DNA of 64,000 nucleotides from Bryobacterales bacterium KBS 96 (GCA_000381625.1 KB906767.1:5996462-6060461), one strand, 5' to 3'; counted from the first letter of the stretch, positions 26,505 to 36,107 are shown. Made by a program: numbers and translations. Notes: generated by a model not told the origin, from the sequence alone.

Positions 26505-26852
26505 GTGGCGAAATCGAAGGACGAGCCCGATATGGCCCGTTTTGCCGATATGTTTTCGGCAATGGGGACCGAACCAAGGTTGAGAATCATGCGTCTTCTG
26601 CTCGCTGCCCATCCGGACGGAATGGTTGCGAGCGACATCAGCGCGGAACTGGATATTCCGCCGTCCACGCTATCTCACCATCTTGACAAGCTCAAGAACG
26701 AGGATTTGGTGAACGTCCGAAGGGATAGCAAATTTCTTTGGTACACGGCCAACACCGAGGTGCTGAAAGACCTGTTGGGTTTCCTCTACGCCGAGTGCTG
26801 CACACGCAACCGGGCGATTGAGCCCAAGACAATCCTGCAGCTTTGCCGCTGA
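26505..26852 (+). CDS. arsR: ArsR-family arsenic-responsive repressor
   Basis: 115 residues from GTG 26505 behind an excellent site GAAGGAAGGAG (26487-26496 region). Winged helix: EPRLRIMRLLLAAHPDGM, the recognition helix PPSTLSHHLDKL and the wing LVNVRRDSKFLWY. The classical sensor ELCVC in the DNA-binding helix is absent. Instead there is a Cys pair at 98-99 (AECCTRN) and Cys114 near the C-terminus, as in ArsR forms that bind As(III) at the dimer-end helix. It is first in the operon arsR-arsM-acr3-arsC and probably controls itself through the palindrome upstream. Confidence 0.93.
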   Translation: MAKSKDEPDMARFADMFSAMGTEPRLRIMRLLLAAHPDGMVASDISAELDIPPSTLSHHLDKLKNEDLVNVRRDSKFLWYTANTEVLKDLLGFLYAECCTRNRAIEPKTILQLCR

Positions 26853-26872
26853 CCTTACAAGAGAGGTACAAA

Positions 26873-27733
26873 ATGGAACTGAAAGAAGTCGTCAAAGAAA
26901 GATATGGCGCGGCCGCGCGCCGCGTCGCCACCGGAGAAGATCTGCCCGCCGACTGCTGTTCTACAACGTCCTGCTGTGGTGGTTCGGCGGCAGCATCCTG
27001 CGATCCGATCACGTCGAATCTGTATGGCGAGAACGAGGCCGGGCAGATTCCCGAACAGGCGCTAAAGGCCTCGCTCGGCTGTGGAAACCCAACGGCGCTG
27101 GCCACGTTGCATCCCGGCGAAACCGTGCTGGATCTGGGTTCCGGTGGCGGCATCGATGTGTTGCTGTCGGCCCGCCGTGTAGGGCCAACTGGCAAAGCCT
27201 ACGGTCTGGATATGACGGACGATATGCTGGCGCTCGCGCACGAGAATCAACGCAAATCCGGACTTGAAAACGTCCAATTCCTGAAAGGTGAAATTGAAAA
27301 CATTCCGCTGCCCAACAGCTCAGTCGACGTCATCATTTCCAACTGCGTGATTAACCTTTCGGGAGATAAAGACCGTGTGCTGCGCGAAGCATTTCGAGTG
27401 CTGAAGCCAGGTGGACGCTTTGCGGTATCGGATGTAGTTGTGCGTGGTGATGTGCCCACCGAAATCCGCCGAAACATGGAGTTATGGGTGGGTTGCATTG
27501 CGGGCGCCATGGAGGAATCCGAATACGCGCGCAAGTTGGCCGACGCAGGTTTCGGCGATGTCGATATCGAGCCGACGCGCGTTTACGACATTAACGATGC
27601 GCGCGCTTTCCTCTCCGGTCAAGGTTTCGATGTGGACGCTCTGGCTCCTCAGGTCCAGGGCAAATTCATGAGCGCGTTCATCCGCGCCATGAAGCCGGTG
27701 TCGGCCTGCTGTTCACCCGACTGCTGTTCGTAA
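26873..27733 (+). CDS. arsM: Arsenite S-adenosylmethionine methyltransferase
   Basis: 286 residues from ATG 26873, with AGAGAGG 7 bases upstream and 20 bases after arsR. ArsM transfers methyl groups from SAM to As(III), giving methylated and volatile arsenicals in the cytoplasm. The SAM motif is [16 protein letters not shown]. All three arsenic-binding Cys contexts of the family are present: [15 protein letters not shown] and WVGCIAGA. Extra Cys clusters occur at the N-terminus ([10 protein letters not shown]) and at the very end (CCSPDCCS); these may help capture arsenic or be exchange sites (inference). Length agrees with bacterial ArsM (about 270-290). Confidence 0.95.
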   Translation: MELKEVVKERYGAAARRVATGEDLPADCCSTTSCCGGSAAASCDPITSNLYGENEAGQIPEQALKASLGCGNPTALATLHPGETVLDLGSGGGIDVLLSARRVGPTGKAYGLDMTDDMLALAHENQRKSGLENVQFLKGEIENIPLPNSSVDVIISNCVINLSGDKDRVLREAFRVLKPGGRFAVSDVVVRGDVPTEIRRNMELWVGCIAGAMEESEYARKLADAGFGDVDIEPTRVYDINDARAFLSGQGFDVDALAPQVQGKFMSAFIRAMKPVSACCSPDCCS

Positions 27734-27742
27734 GGACAATGG

Positions 27743-28834
27743 ATGGCCAAAGTTGCCATAGTTCCGACACAATCGGTAGCGGCGCGCCTTGACACTTTCG
27801 AGCGTTATCTGCCGCTATGGGTCGCAATGTGCATGCTTGCGGGCATAGCGCTAGGCAAACTGCTGCCTGGAATCGTCACTGGTCTACGATCGATCGAGTT
27901 CGTGCGCGGCAGTCAAATCAACATGCCCATCGCGGTGCTCATCTGGCTAATGATTACGCCTATGATGATGAAGGTCGATTTCTCGGCCGTGAAGAATGTG
28001 GGCCGGCGCCCCACTGGTCTGGTTGTGACGCTTTTGGTCAATTGGGTCGTCAAGCCCTTTTCGATGGCGCTATTGGCGTGGGCCTTCTTCCGGTTTCTGT
28101 TTGCGCCATTCATTACGCCGGCCGAAGCGGACCAGTATATTGCCGGTTGCATCATCCTGGCCGCGGCGCCTTGCACGGCAATGGTGTTCGTATGGAGCCA
28201 CCTCACGAATGGCGACCCTGCATACACGCTTGTCCAGGTCTCCGCGAACGATCTCATCATGCTCGTGCTTTTTGTGCCCATCGTGCAGTTCCTGGTGCAT
28301 GGCGCGTCCTCGCTCATTGTGCCCTTTAGCGTGCTGTTGACTTCTGTCCTCGTCTTTATCGTTGTGCCGCTGCTTGCCGGCTCCTTACTTCGCATTTGGC
28401 TTGTAAGGAAGCACGGCCACGCTTGGTTTGAGGTACTGTTGCTACCGAAGTTTGCGCCCGTCACCATTGCCGCGCTGCTTTCAATGCTGGTATTGATCTT
28501 TGCCTTCCAATCCGACAACGTTACCGGCCGGCTATTCCATGTGCTCCTCATTGCCATACCCATTACGTTGCAGGTCTACTTTAACGCTGCATTAACTTAC
28601 GGCCTAATGAAGATGTTCAAGGTGGAGCACGCCGTCGCAGCGCCCGGTGCACTGATTGGAGCTTCCAATTTCTTTGAACTAGCGGTAGCCACCGCGATTG
28701 CTCTTTTCGGACCGGAATCCGGCGCCGCGTTGGCGACGGTTGTCGGAGTCCTGGTCGAAGTGCCGGTGATGCTCTCCGTCTGCTCAGCTTGCAACCGCAC
28801 TCGCCATTGGTTTCCAATCGCGGCAACGAGGTAA
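27743..28834 (+). CDS. acr3: ACR3-family arsenite efflux transporter
   Basis: 363 residues from ATG 27743, with AAGGA 6 bases upstream and 9 bases after arsM. It is a ten-helix membrane protein exporting As(OH)3 as arsenite. The conserved Cys in AAAPCTAMVFVWS (TM4) and the NFFELAVATAIALFG motif near the C-terminus identify ACR3 rather than the ArsB type. A nearby in-register ATG at 27739 is out of frame. Confidence 0.95.
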   Translation: MAKVAIVPTQSVAARLDTFERYLPLWVAMCMLAGIALGKLLPGIVTGLRSIEFVRGSQINMPIAVLIWLMITPMMMKVDFSAVKNVGRRPTGLVVTLLVNWVVKPFSMALLAWAFFRFLFAPFITPAEADQYIAGCIILAAAPCTAMVFVWSHLTNGDPAYTLVQVSANDLIMLVLFVPIVQFLVHGASSLIVPFSVLLTSVLVFIVVPLLAGSLLRIWLVRKHGHAWFEVLLLPKFAPVTIAALLSMLVLIFAFQSDNVTGRLFHVLLIAIPITLQVYFNAALTYGLMKMFKVEHAVAAPGALIGASNFFELAVATAIALFGPESGAALATVVGVLVEVPVMLSVCSACNRTRHWFPIAATR

Positions 28835-28837
28835 TCC

Positions 28838-29257
28838 GTGAAAGAACGCGTTTTGATTCTCTGCACTGGAAATTCAGCCCGAAGCCAGATGGCTGAAGGC
28901 CTGCTGCGACACGATGCGGGCGGCCAGTTTGAAGTGGAAAGCGCCGGCACGAAACCCGGGATCGTAAGGCCGGAAGCCATTAGCGTGATGCGTGAGTTGG
29001 GCGTTGATATTAGCGGCCACCGCTCCAAGCATGTGAATCAGTTTGATGGCGAGCGATTCGATTACGTCATTACGGTGTGTGACGACGCTAAAGAGAGTTG
29101 CCCCGTGTTCCTCAATGCCGCAAAACGGTTGCACCGGAGTTTTGAGGACCCTGCCGCCGTGAACGGCTCCGAGGAAGAGCGGCTCGTAGTGTTCCGGCGC
29201 GTGCGCGATGAACTCCGCGAGTACTTGCGGGAGTTCGCGAGCGGTAATGCTCGCTAG
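28838..29257 (+). CDS. arsC: Arsenate reductase, thioredoxin-coupled low-molecular-weight phosphatase type
   Basis: 139 residues from GTG 28838, 3 bases after acr3, with GAGG upstream. It reduces As(V) to As(III) for export or methylation. The P-loop Cys9-x5-Arg15 (CTGNSAR) and the redox pair Cys81 and Cys88 (VCDDAKESCP) are the triad of the S. aureus/B. subtilis-type enzyme that is recycled by thioredoxin. Last gene of the ars operon; the convergent BNR-protein gene ends 29 bases away, and no clear terminator is seen between them. Confidence 0.95.
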   Translation: MKERVLILCTGNSARSQMAEGLLRHDAGGQFEVESAGTKPGIVRPEAISVMRELGVDISGHRSKHVNQFDGERFDYVITVCDDAKESCPVFLNAAKRLHRSFEDPAAVNGSEEERLVVFRRVRDELREYLREFASGNAR

Positions 29258-29286
29258 CCTGGCTGCTTTGGCTGCATCGGTGGGGC

Positions 29287-31533
29287 TCATCTCCCCGGAT
29301 CGAGTGCCGGAGTCAAGATGTCCAGAGGCCCAGGCTTGCCGTTTACGGAGCCGTGCCAAACGCTTCCGCCGAATGTCGTGATGTAAACCTTGTCTCGACT
29401 CGCTGGATCGGGGATGACGCGATGGCCCCATTTGAAATTGAAGCCGGGAATGCGCGTCCAGTGCTCGCCCCGATCTTTCGATTGCCAAGCGGACGATTCG
29501 AAACCGGAGGCATACAGATGCTTCGAATCACGCGGATCGATGGTGACGTCGTAGACGTGCTGGTCGCGGTCGAGCACACGTTTCCAAGTCTTGCCTCCAT
29601 CGTTTGACAGATAAATGCCGCCGTCCTCGCCATGCAGACCTTTCGCTCTGGCCCAAGCCGCGAGGTAAAGCCGGTCCGCTGATTTGGGATCGATCGCAAG
29701 ACCATTCGGACCGTTCACGCCCGCCGGGAGCGTAACGGGATGCCAGGACTCCGCATTGTCCCTCGACGTGTACACGGCGCCATCGCCAGGATTGCCGATG
29801 CTTCCGTCTTCCGAGCGGCGTGCAATCACAACATAAAGCGTTCCGTTCGATGCGCGCGCCAGACGCCAGGCGAACGGCTCTTTTTGCGTGATGCCGTTGT
29901 TCTTCAGCGCCCAGGTTTTACCATCGTCGGTGCTCTTATAAACACCTCTGCCAAATGCGGCGACATATAAGACGCGAGCGCCCACGCGGCTCGTGGGGTC
30001 CAACAGAATGTCGGTCGGGGCGGTTTCCGGCATCCCGCTGTTCGATTTGACCCAGGTCTTGCCGCCATCCTCGCTGCGGCAAACTCCGCCGCGGTAGCTC
30101 AGGACGGAATTATGCCGCCACATCTTCGGGCGCGGCAGATCGTGCGTGCCGCTGTTAACGCTCCACATGAGACCAGGAGTTTTGGGGTCGAACGTCGCCC
30201 AGTACGTTGTGTTTACCCATTCCCGAGGTACGCCGTGCGTGGAACTGACCCAGGACCGGCCGCCATCTTCGCTGCGGAAGAGGCCGATATCGGTGTAATC
30301 GATAAATTGCCGCTTTTGATGAAACGGGTCGAAATGAACGCCGTAATTCGTCGTGACGTCAAGCCCCGTGCTGGTCCATTCGCCGCCCGGCGCCTTACGA
30401 GAGTAGACAGCGTTCCAGGTCTTGCCGCCGTCGGCAGTTTGCATCGTCCGGCCGTAATCCGTGCCGTAGCAAAGGTTCGGATCTTGTTCAGCAACGCCGA
30501 GCATCAGCGGATTTTCGCCCCAACCCGTGCCGAACCGTTGGGTGATCCAGGCATCGTGTATATTCGCCGCGGGTTGTTCATTTTCTTTCCATGCCAATTC
30601 CCAGGTTTGGCCAGCATCGGATGTCTTGGCGACGCCCATCCATGTGTGACCGTTAAGGTCCAAATGATTGTAGGAGAGATACGCCGTCCGAGGATAGAGC
30701 GCGCTGGTTGCCACGGCTAGCACACGCGCGCCAGTACCCGGAAGCGAGCATTTCTGCCAGCTTTTGCCTGCATTATGCGAAACGAAGGCGCCCTCGGCTG
30801 AACTCGCATAGAGCAGAGGCTCAGGACGAAAGCCCATCGAGACGGAGGTGAACGAAGCGGGCGTGGAGAAATGTTGGAGCTTGCCGCTCCTCCATACTGC
30901 AATAGAGTTTGCGCCGGCGATATACAACGTGCGGGATTGCCGCGGAGACCCCGAGTCGATCCAGATATGGTGGGCGTTTTCCGGAAGGGTTTGTTCGCGT
31001 TGCCATGTCTTTCCGAAATCCCGCGACACAAACAGCGCAGCCTGTTTGTTACGAGTTGCTGCCGCGTAAAGCGTTCGCGAATCGGCTGGATCAATCGCCA
31101 GAGCCGTAATTATGCCCAGCGGGTCTGGATCGGCGACGATCGTTTCGTCGGCATGGTCGGAATCCATGCGAACGCCCCGAACCGCTGGCGGACTTGGGTA
31201 GACAAGACGCCATGTCTCACCGCCATCCGTGCTGCGCCATAATCCGGTGACTTCGGCGTATATGGTCTTGGGATCGATTGGATCGAAGGCAAAGAAACGC
31301 ACCGTGCCGCGCAGGTTGAACATACGCCACGACTGTCCGCCATCGTGCGTGATGTAAGCGCCGGTCATATCGCACGAAACAAGCACCGTGTTCTTGTCGT
31401 GAGGACTTACGGTCGGGTTGAACATAGCCCCTCCGCCGCCGGGACCGATAACGCGGAAATCGCCAGGGCGTCCCGCCCATAGTGACGCGGCAAGCGCAAA
31501 AATCGAGAGGACGCGCAACTGGGCTTGAAACAT
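29287..31533 (-). CDS. Exported BNR/Asp-box beta-propeller protein (GH74/sialidase-like)
   Basis: 748 residues from ATG 31533, with GAAAGAG just upstream and a signal peptide (LSIFALAASLWAG). About twelve Asp-box turns (S-x-D-x-G-x-T-W) are visible along the chain, such as THDGGQSW, STDGGETW, SRDFGKTW, TSDAGQTW, TADGGKTW, SEDGGRSW and SNDGGKTW. They make a double seven-bladed propeller like GH74 xyloglucanases or sortilin-type proteins. No pair of catalytic Asp can be fixed by eye, so enzyme activity is uncertain. Position in the region suggests a role in polysaccharide degradation. Confidence 0.8.
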   Translation of the reverse strand: MFQAQLRVLSIFALAASLWAGRPGDFRVIGPGGGGAMFNPTVSPHDKNTVLVSCDMTGAYITHDGGQSWRMFNLRGTVRFFAFDPIDPKTIYAEVTGLWRSTDGGETWRLVYPSPPAVRGVRMDSDHADETIVADPDPLGIITALAIDPADSRTLYAAATRNKQAALFVSRDFGKTWQREQTLPENAHHIWIDSGSPRQSRTLYIAGANSIAVWRSGKLQHFSTPASFTSVSMGFRPEPLLYASSAEGAFVSHNAGKSWQKCSLPGTGARVLAVATSALYPRTAYLSYNHLDLNGHTWMGVAKTSDAGQTWELAWKENEQPAANIHDAWITQRFGTGWGENPLMLGVAEQDPNLCYGTDYGRTMQTADGGKTWNAVYSRKAPGGEWTSTGLDVTTNYGVHFDPFHQKRQFIDYTDIGLFRSEDGGRSWVSSTHGVPREWVNTTYWATFDPKTPGLMWSVNSGTHDLPRPKMWRHNSVLSYRGGVCRSEDGGKTWVKSNSGMPETAPTDILLDPTSRVGARVLYVAAFGRGVYKSTDDGKTWALKNNGITQKEPFAWRLARASNGTLYVVIARRSEDGSIGNPGDGAVYTSRDNAESWHPVTLPAGVNGPNGLAIDPKSADRLYLAAWARAKGLHGEDGGIYLSNDGGKTWKRVLDRDQHVYDVTIDPRDSKHLYASGFESSAWQSKDRGEHWTRIPGFNFKWGHRVIPDPASRDKVYITTFGGSVWHGSVNGKPGPLDILTPALDPGR

Positions 31534-31573
31534 TGACTCTTTCGTTCCTTTTCGATAATCTTCTTTTGTTTAC

Positions 31574-31601
31574 TCTCTAGGAAGTTGTAGCCCGTTGTCA
31601 A
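31574..31601 (-). promoter_or_regulatory. Possible promoter of the BNR-protein gene
   Basis: On the minus strand TTGACA (31601-31596), a 16-base spacer, then TAGAGA (31579-31574). The -35 is perfect and the -10 is weak; the distance to the start is about 35 bases. Confidence 0.35.
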
Positions 31602-31723
31602 TGCCAGGTTCTTGTGGACGCTGGAAATCAACGGATTGGTGTTGCCGATAATCTGAGCGAAAGGCGAGTTTGAATCGTTGTCTTCTCAAAAGGTCTGCTT
31701 AGGAATTGGTTTCTGGCGGCGCG

Positions 31724-31756
31724 GTTCGCTCCCCGACGGTCGTGGTTCGGCGCAGG
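31724..31756. repeat. Dispersed repeat of the 'GSLPDGRGS' type, copy C
   Basis: The bases GCTCCCCGACGGTCGTGG and neighbours match, in reverse orientation, the core of the repeats at 37641-37715 and 41856-41933. If translated in the frame of the next gene it gives GSLPDGRGS, a recurrent artefact of acidobacterial intergenic repeats. It lies just before the likely true start of the DUF5107 gene. Confidence 0.6.
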
Positions 31757-31782
31757 GCTGGGCTTGCCAGTGGCTAAGCCGA

Positions 31783-34700
31783 GTGGCGAGCTCTTTCCAC
31801 TGCTGCGCGATCGCGCTCGCTATTCTTGCGGGCTCGCTGCCGCCCGCGATGGCGCAAGTACGGGTCTGGCAGGGCACTATGACGCTGCCGACTTATGAAG
31901 AAGGGCAACCCGATCCGAATCCGCCGTTCGATATCTTTGAAACAAGCCGGTTCAATTATCCCTACACGCTCCGCGAGAATCTGACGAACCGCCGCGAAGA
32001 ACACGCGTGGCGCGCGGTCTATCTCGAAAACGAATATCTGAAATGTTCGGTGCTGCCCGACATCGGCGGACATCTCTATACGTGTACCGACAAGCTCAGC
32101 GGACAATCGATGTTCTATGCCAATCCATCGATCAAGAAAGCGCGGATCGGCTATCGCGGAGCCTGGGCGGCGTTCGGCATCGAGTTCAATTTCCCGGTTT
32201 CGCACAACTGGGCCTCGATGTCTCCCGTGGACTTCTCCTATGCGAAGCATAGTGATGGCAGCGCTTCCGTAATAGTCGGCAATGTGGATCGCGTTTATGG
32301 GATGGAGTGGACGGTGGAACTGCTGCTGCGGCCGAAGTCTACCCTCCTTGAAGAACGAGTTTCGTTGAACAACAGAAGCGACGTCAGACACCGGTTCTAC
32401 TGGTGGAATAACGCGGGCGTTCAGGTTTGGGACAATTCGCGCATTGAATACCCCATGCGCTACGCGGCCCACCACGGATTTGCCGCAGTGCAGCCATGGC
32501 CTGTCGACGAGAGCGGCACAGATCTCAGTATCATTCGAAATCACACGCACGGACCCGTTTCTTTATTCGTGCATGGCAGCCGCGAGCCGTTCATGGGCAT
32601 CTGGAAACCGAAAACGGATAGCGGCGTGGTGCATTATGCGGACTACGGCGACCTGCCGGGTAAGAAGATCTGGTCATGGGGTGTCGATGCGGACGGGCTC
32701 GACTGGCGCAAAGCTCTTTCGGACAACGACAGCGCCTACGTCGAAGTGCAAGCTGGGTTGTTTCGTAACCAGGAAACGTATGCATTTCTTCAACCGCGGC
32801 AGACGATTCGCTTTTCTGAATACTGGATGCCCGTACGGGGCATCGGCGGCATTGCCCGGGCAAACCTGGCCGGAGTCGTGAACCTGAGCCGCGACGGCGC
32901 CAAATTGAAGGCAGCCTTCAATGCGAATCAAAGCATTCCCGGAGCGACCGTGCGCATTCTTGACGGCGACCGGGCTCTGTTCAACGAGAAAGTAGACCTG
33001 GCGCCGGAGCGAACGTGGTCTCACGAAATCGGTATTCCGGATGAGCGGCAAAAGTACACGTTCGAATTGCGCGATGCCGCGGGAGCAGTGTTACTGAGTC
33101 AGACCGAAGGCAAGTACGACTGGACGCCGAAATCCGAGATTCACGTCGGACCGCAGCCGTCCTATCACATGCCCGCAGCCGGCCAGCGCAGTGAAGACGA
33201 TTGGATCCAGCTCGGCAAAAATCAGGAGCAGAATGGAGAGCTTCTGAACGCTCGCGATACATACCGAGAGGCTTTGCAGAAGTTCCCGAAGAGCTTCGAT
33301 TTGGGGAAAGCGGACGGACGCCTCGCCGCGAGTCTGCTGTTGTATAACGAGGCTATCGAGAAGCTGGAACCTGTGCAGCGGCGCGACACGCCCGATCCGG
33401 AGATTGCGTATTATCTCGGCATTGCCTATTCCGGTTTGGGTGAAACACGCAAGGCGCTGACAGCATTTGAGGCGGCACAACGGCTGCCATCGTTTCATGC
33501 GGCAGGAACTTTGAAGCTCGGGGAACTGCGCGCGCGCGAAGGAAACCTGAAAGAAGCGGAGCGGTATCTGTCCGAGTCGTTGCACAGCGCCCCCGATGAC
33601 GTGCGTACGGCGGAAGAACTGGTTGCCGTGAAGCGCGCGGCAGGCGAAGCGGACTCGGCGCGATCGCTGGCGAAGACTTGGCTTGCCAAGTCTCCCGTCA
33701 GTTACTTCCTTCGCGAAGAACTTGGCGAGCCGGACCTGCCGCATCTGGCAGCCGACCCTTATCGGGTTCTAAACGTCGCGTCGGAGTACATGCGGCTGGG
33801 ACAGTACAAGCAAGCCCTCAGCGTACTGTCGCGAGAATACCCGGCTGTGCCGCCGGATCGGAGCGAACCCGGATCGGTGCTACCGCAAAAGCATCCGCTG
33901 GTTGCGTACTATCGCGGATATTGCCGCGAGAGGTTGGGCCAATCGGGCGCCGCGGACTATGCCGCGGCATCGAAGCTATCGACCGCGTATGTGTTTCCGA
34001 ATAGCGCCGAAACTCTTGCCGTGCTGCATTCTGCGATTTCGGCAAACGCAAACGATGGAACCGCGCATTACCTTTTGGGCACGTTCTATTTTTCGCGAGC
34101 CTTGACGGACCGGGCGCTTGCCGAATGGCAAAAGGCGCGTGAATCGAACCCGAACATTCCGGTTTTGGACGCGAGCATGGGACTTGCTCTGCTGCGTGTA
34201 AAGAAGCAACCGGAACGCGCGCTTACCGCCTTTCAACATGGCGCGAACGCAGATCCGAAGAACGATCAGATTTATTTCGGGATGGATCAGGCGCTCAGTT
34301 TGCTGGCGCGTCCCGCCACCGAACGTGCCGCCGCGCTGGCGCGCTATCCGAACCTTGCGAATATGCCGACCGAGATGGTTTACGAACTCGCGTTGAACCG
34401 CGCCGAAGCGGGCGACTACGACGGCGCCATTTCGCTTTTTCACAATCGCTTCTTCGCGCGTGAAGAGGGCGGAACCAATGTCCGCCAGGTGTGGTTGGAA
34501 GTGCGCCTGCAGCAGGTCCTCGCGCTCGGGAAGGCACGGAAGTGCGATGCGGCGTTGTCGGCGGGGCAGCAACTTGGGTCAGCGGTTTCCGGACTAGCGT
34601 TCACGCAGGATGGACTGGAACCCTATCTGAATTCCGCTCGAACGCAGTATCTCCTGGGCAGCATGGAATCGCAATGCAGCCATGCGCAAGAAGCGGAAAC

Positions 34701-35013
34701 TCGGTTTCGGCGCGCCGCGCAAGCCACGCAGCCTGACCAACTGATCTGGGCGCGAGCGGCGGCGAAGAGGCTCGGCAACTACGATGAGACAAAATGGCGG
34801 GACCTCATTCAGAACGCGCTGGCGCACGCGGAGGCTCGCGCGCAGGCAGGAACCGACTCAAGCTCCTCGCTCTATACCGCCGGCGCCCTGGAATCCGCCC
34901 TTGGCGACAAACAGGCTGCTGACGCTAAATTTAAGGAAGCGCTCCTCTTGCCGGACCGGTTGCTCGCGTATCACCTGATCCGGTTGGCGCGGGCAGGCGG
35001 TGTGCCCGAGTGA
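31783..35013 (+). CDS. Exported DUF5107 protein with TPR repeats
   Basis: The frame is open from TTG 31678, but the first 35 codons include a dispersed repeat, so GTG 31783 is preferred. It gives 1076 residues and a compact signal peptide (CCAIALAILAGSLPPAMAQ). Residues about 50-330 are DUF5107, a galactose-mutarotase-like beta-sandwich linked to sugar handling (LENEYLKCSVLPDIGGHLYT, ALLRPKSTLLEERV-like segment, FYWWNNAGVQVW). The remainder is helical TPR (ARDTYREALQKFPKS, KALTAFEAAQRLP, EAERYLSESLHSAP, RALTAFQHGANADP). It is probably a periplasmic sugar-binding or isomerising protein with a scaffolding tail. No strong ribosome site at the GTG, so the start is unsure. Confidence 0.75.
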   Translation: MASSFHCCAIALAILAGSLPPAMAQVRVWQGTMTLPTYEEGQPDPNPPFDIFETSRFNYPYTLRENLTNRREEHAWRAVYLENEYLKCSVLPDIGGHLYTCTDKLSGQSMFYANPSIKKARIGYRGAWAAFGIEFNFPVSHNWASMSPVDFSYAKHSDGSASVIVGNVDRVYGMEWTVELLLRPKSTLLEERVSLNNRSDVRHRFYWWNNAGVQVWDNSRIEYPMRYAAHHGFAAVQPWPVDESGTDLSIIRNHTHGPVSLFVHGSREPFMGIWKPKTDSGVVHYADYGDLPGKKIWSWGVDADGLDWRKALSDNDSAYVEVQAGLFRNQETYAFLQPRQTIRFSEYWMPVRGIGGIARANLAGVVNLSRDGAKLKAAFNANQSIPGATVRILDGDRALFNEKVDLAPERTWSHEIGIPDERQKYTFELRDAAGAVLLSQTEGKYDWTPKSEIHVGPQPSYHMPAAGQRSEDDWIQLGKNQEQNGELLNARDTYREALQKFPKSFDLGKADGRLAASLLLYNEAIEKLEPVQRRDTPDPEIAYYLGIAYSGLGETRKALTAFEAAQRLPSFHAAGTLKLGELRAREGNLKEAERYLSESLHSAPDDVRTAEELVAVKRAAGEADSARSLAKTWLAKSPVSYFLREELGEPDLPHLAADPYRVLNVASEYMRLGQYKQALSVLSREYPAVPPDRSEPGSVLPQKHPLVAYYRGYCRERLGQSGAADYAAASKLSTAYVFPNSAETLAVLHSAISANANDGTAHYLLGTFYFSRALTDRALAEWQKARESNPNIPVLDASMGLALLRVKKQPERALTAFQHGANADPKNDQIYFGMDQALSLLARPATERAAALARYPNLANMPTEMVYELALNRAEAGDYDGAISLFHNRFFAREEGGTNVRQVWLEVRLQQVLALGKARKCDAALSAGQQLGSAVSGLAFTQDGLEPYLNSARTQYLLGSMESQCSHAQEAETRFRRAAQATQPDQLIWARAAAKRLGNYDETKWRDLIQNALAHAEARAQAGTDSSSSLYTAGALESALGDKQAADAKFKEALLLPDRLLAYHLIRLARAGGVPE

Positions 35014-35232
35014 TGCGTAAACCGCTCGGCGTTGCTCACGAGTGATCCAGATCCCCGCCGATTCGGGCTTCGGAACGATCGACGAATTAATTCTCTACGT
35101 GTTGTGCATTTTAGGACCCGAGGAGACGGAGTGTATTGGTGGCTATAAGCCGACTTTGAACGAAGCCGCTGGCGCGGCAGCCGACCGACCAATCGTTGAT
35201 GCTAGCGGACAGGGCTATCACAGGAGATTCCT

Positions 35233-35394
35233 GTGACAATACTCATGGAGCGGATGCGAGAAGAAATTGTACGCCGCAACATATACTGTCGAAGGCTTCG
35301 CCGGGCATCGTTGGACTTTCTCGCAATCCGTTGCCGATGTGGATCCCACGGAATGGGGTGGCAGGCCTGGCCAGTTGTAACCCTTTCCAATTGA
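35233..35394 (+). pseudogene. Short frame resembling an integrase N-terminus (possible remnant)
   Basis: GTG 35233 has AGGAG 6 bases upstream (35222-35226) and opens a 53-codon frame starting MTILMERMREEIVRRN. This is like the first residues of tyrosine recombinases of the SAM-like N-domain type, after which likeness is lost at once. It may be a broken integrase or a chance small frame. The rest of the 35014-35460 gap shows no gene. Confidence 0.25.
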
Positions 35395-35460
35395 TTTTGC
35401 TGCTGGCATTCGCCGGGTCTTCGATCCACTCATCTCAGATCGATGGGAAACCGTTCTTTA

Positions 35461-36045
35461 ATGACACGAAACAAGATACTCTGCGCGATAATTTTGGCTC
35501 TTTGGATTATCCCGATCACCTTCAGATCGAACTGCTTCGCCGCGGCCCCGATCACCTGGAGCCCCGCCGACGCCGGTTTGCGCCTCGGACTAAAGACGGA
35601 GCAATCCCGGATAAATGCCAATCTACGCGTGGTGCTCAATAATGTGGGTCCATCGAACCTGAGTGTGTTCGTTGCAATGAAATCCGGGAACGGCGCTTGT
35701 TACCTGTTTCAATTCACCGCCATCGCCGCGGACGGAAGGCGGCTATCCATATCGAATTTGAGTCCCGAATCCTGCCAGCCCTCGGCCGGATTAGTCCTGC
35801 CTGAAGTAATTAGCCTCGCTCCTGGCGCAACTCGCGAATTTGCGTTTCTGCTCAAGCATCTTGTTTACATGACTAAGGGTAGGGACATCACTCTGGACAG
35901 CCTATTGCGACAGGGCTATGCGATCAGTGCATCACTCAAAATCCGACAGAAGGATCTGGATGGGGCTTTGATGGGAGGCGTCCCGCAACCGGCGAACGGC
36001 CGCTTTTGGACAGGGCGCTTAACTTCACCACCACCAAGACCTTAA
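35461..36045 (+). CDS. Exported protein of unknown function
   Basis: 194 residues from ATG 35461, with a signal peptide (ILCAIILALWIIPITFRSNCFAA). The mature part looks like a single beta-sandwich: regularly spaced beta segments such as LRLGLKTEQSRINANLRVVLNN, LSVFVAMKSG, YLFQFTAIAADGRRLSI and GATREFAFLLKHLVYM, with two Cys (GACYLF and ESCQPS) that could form a disulfide. Similar 'immunoglobulin-like' exported proteins are common in Acidobacteria, but no family was recognised. Upstream lies a gene-poor gap; the downstream neighbour is convergent. Confidence 0.6.
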   Translation: MTRNKILCAIILALWIIPITFRSNCFAAAPITWSPADAGLRLGLKTEQSRINANLRVVLNNVGPSNLSVFVAMKSGNGACYLFQFTAIAADGRRLSISNLSPESCQPSAGLVLPEVISLAPGATREFAFLLKHLVYMTKGRDITLDSLLRQGYAISASLKIRQKDLDGALMGGVPQPANGRFWTGRLTSPPPRP

Positions 36046-36107
36046 CTTGATTTGACGATTAACTTCCACGATCTGATGACGTTCTTCGCCTGCGCACAAC
36101 CTAACTC

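Noticed and set aside
35196-35642. 148-codon + strand frame
   Set aside because: Overlaps the signal peptide region of the exported protein at 35461 in another frame, and no motif was found.
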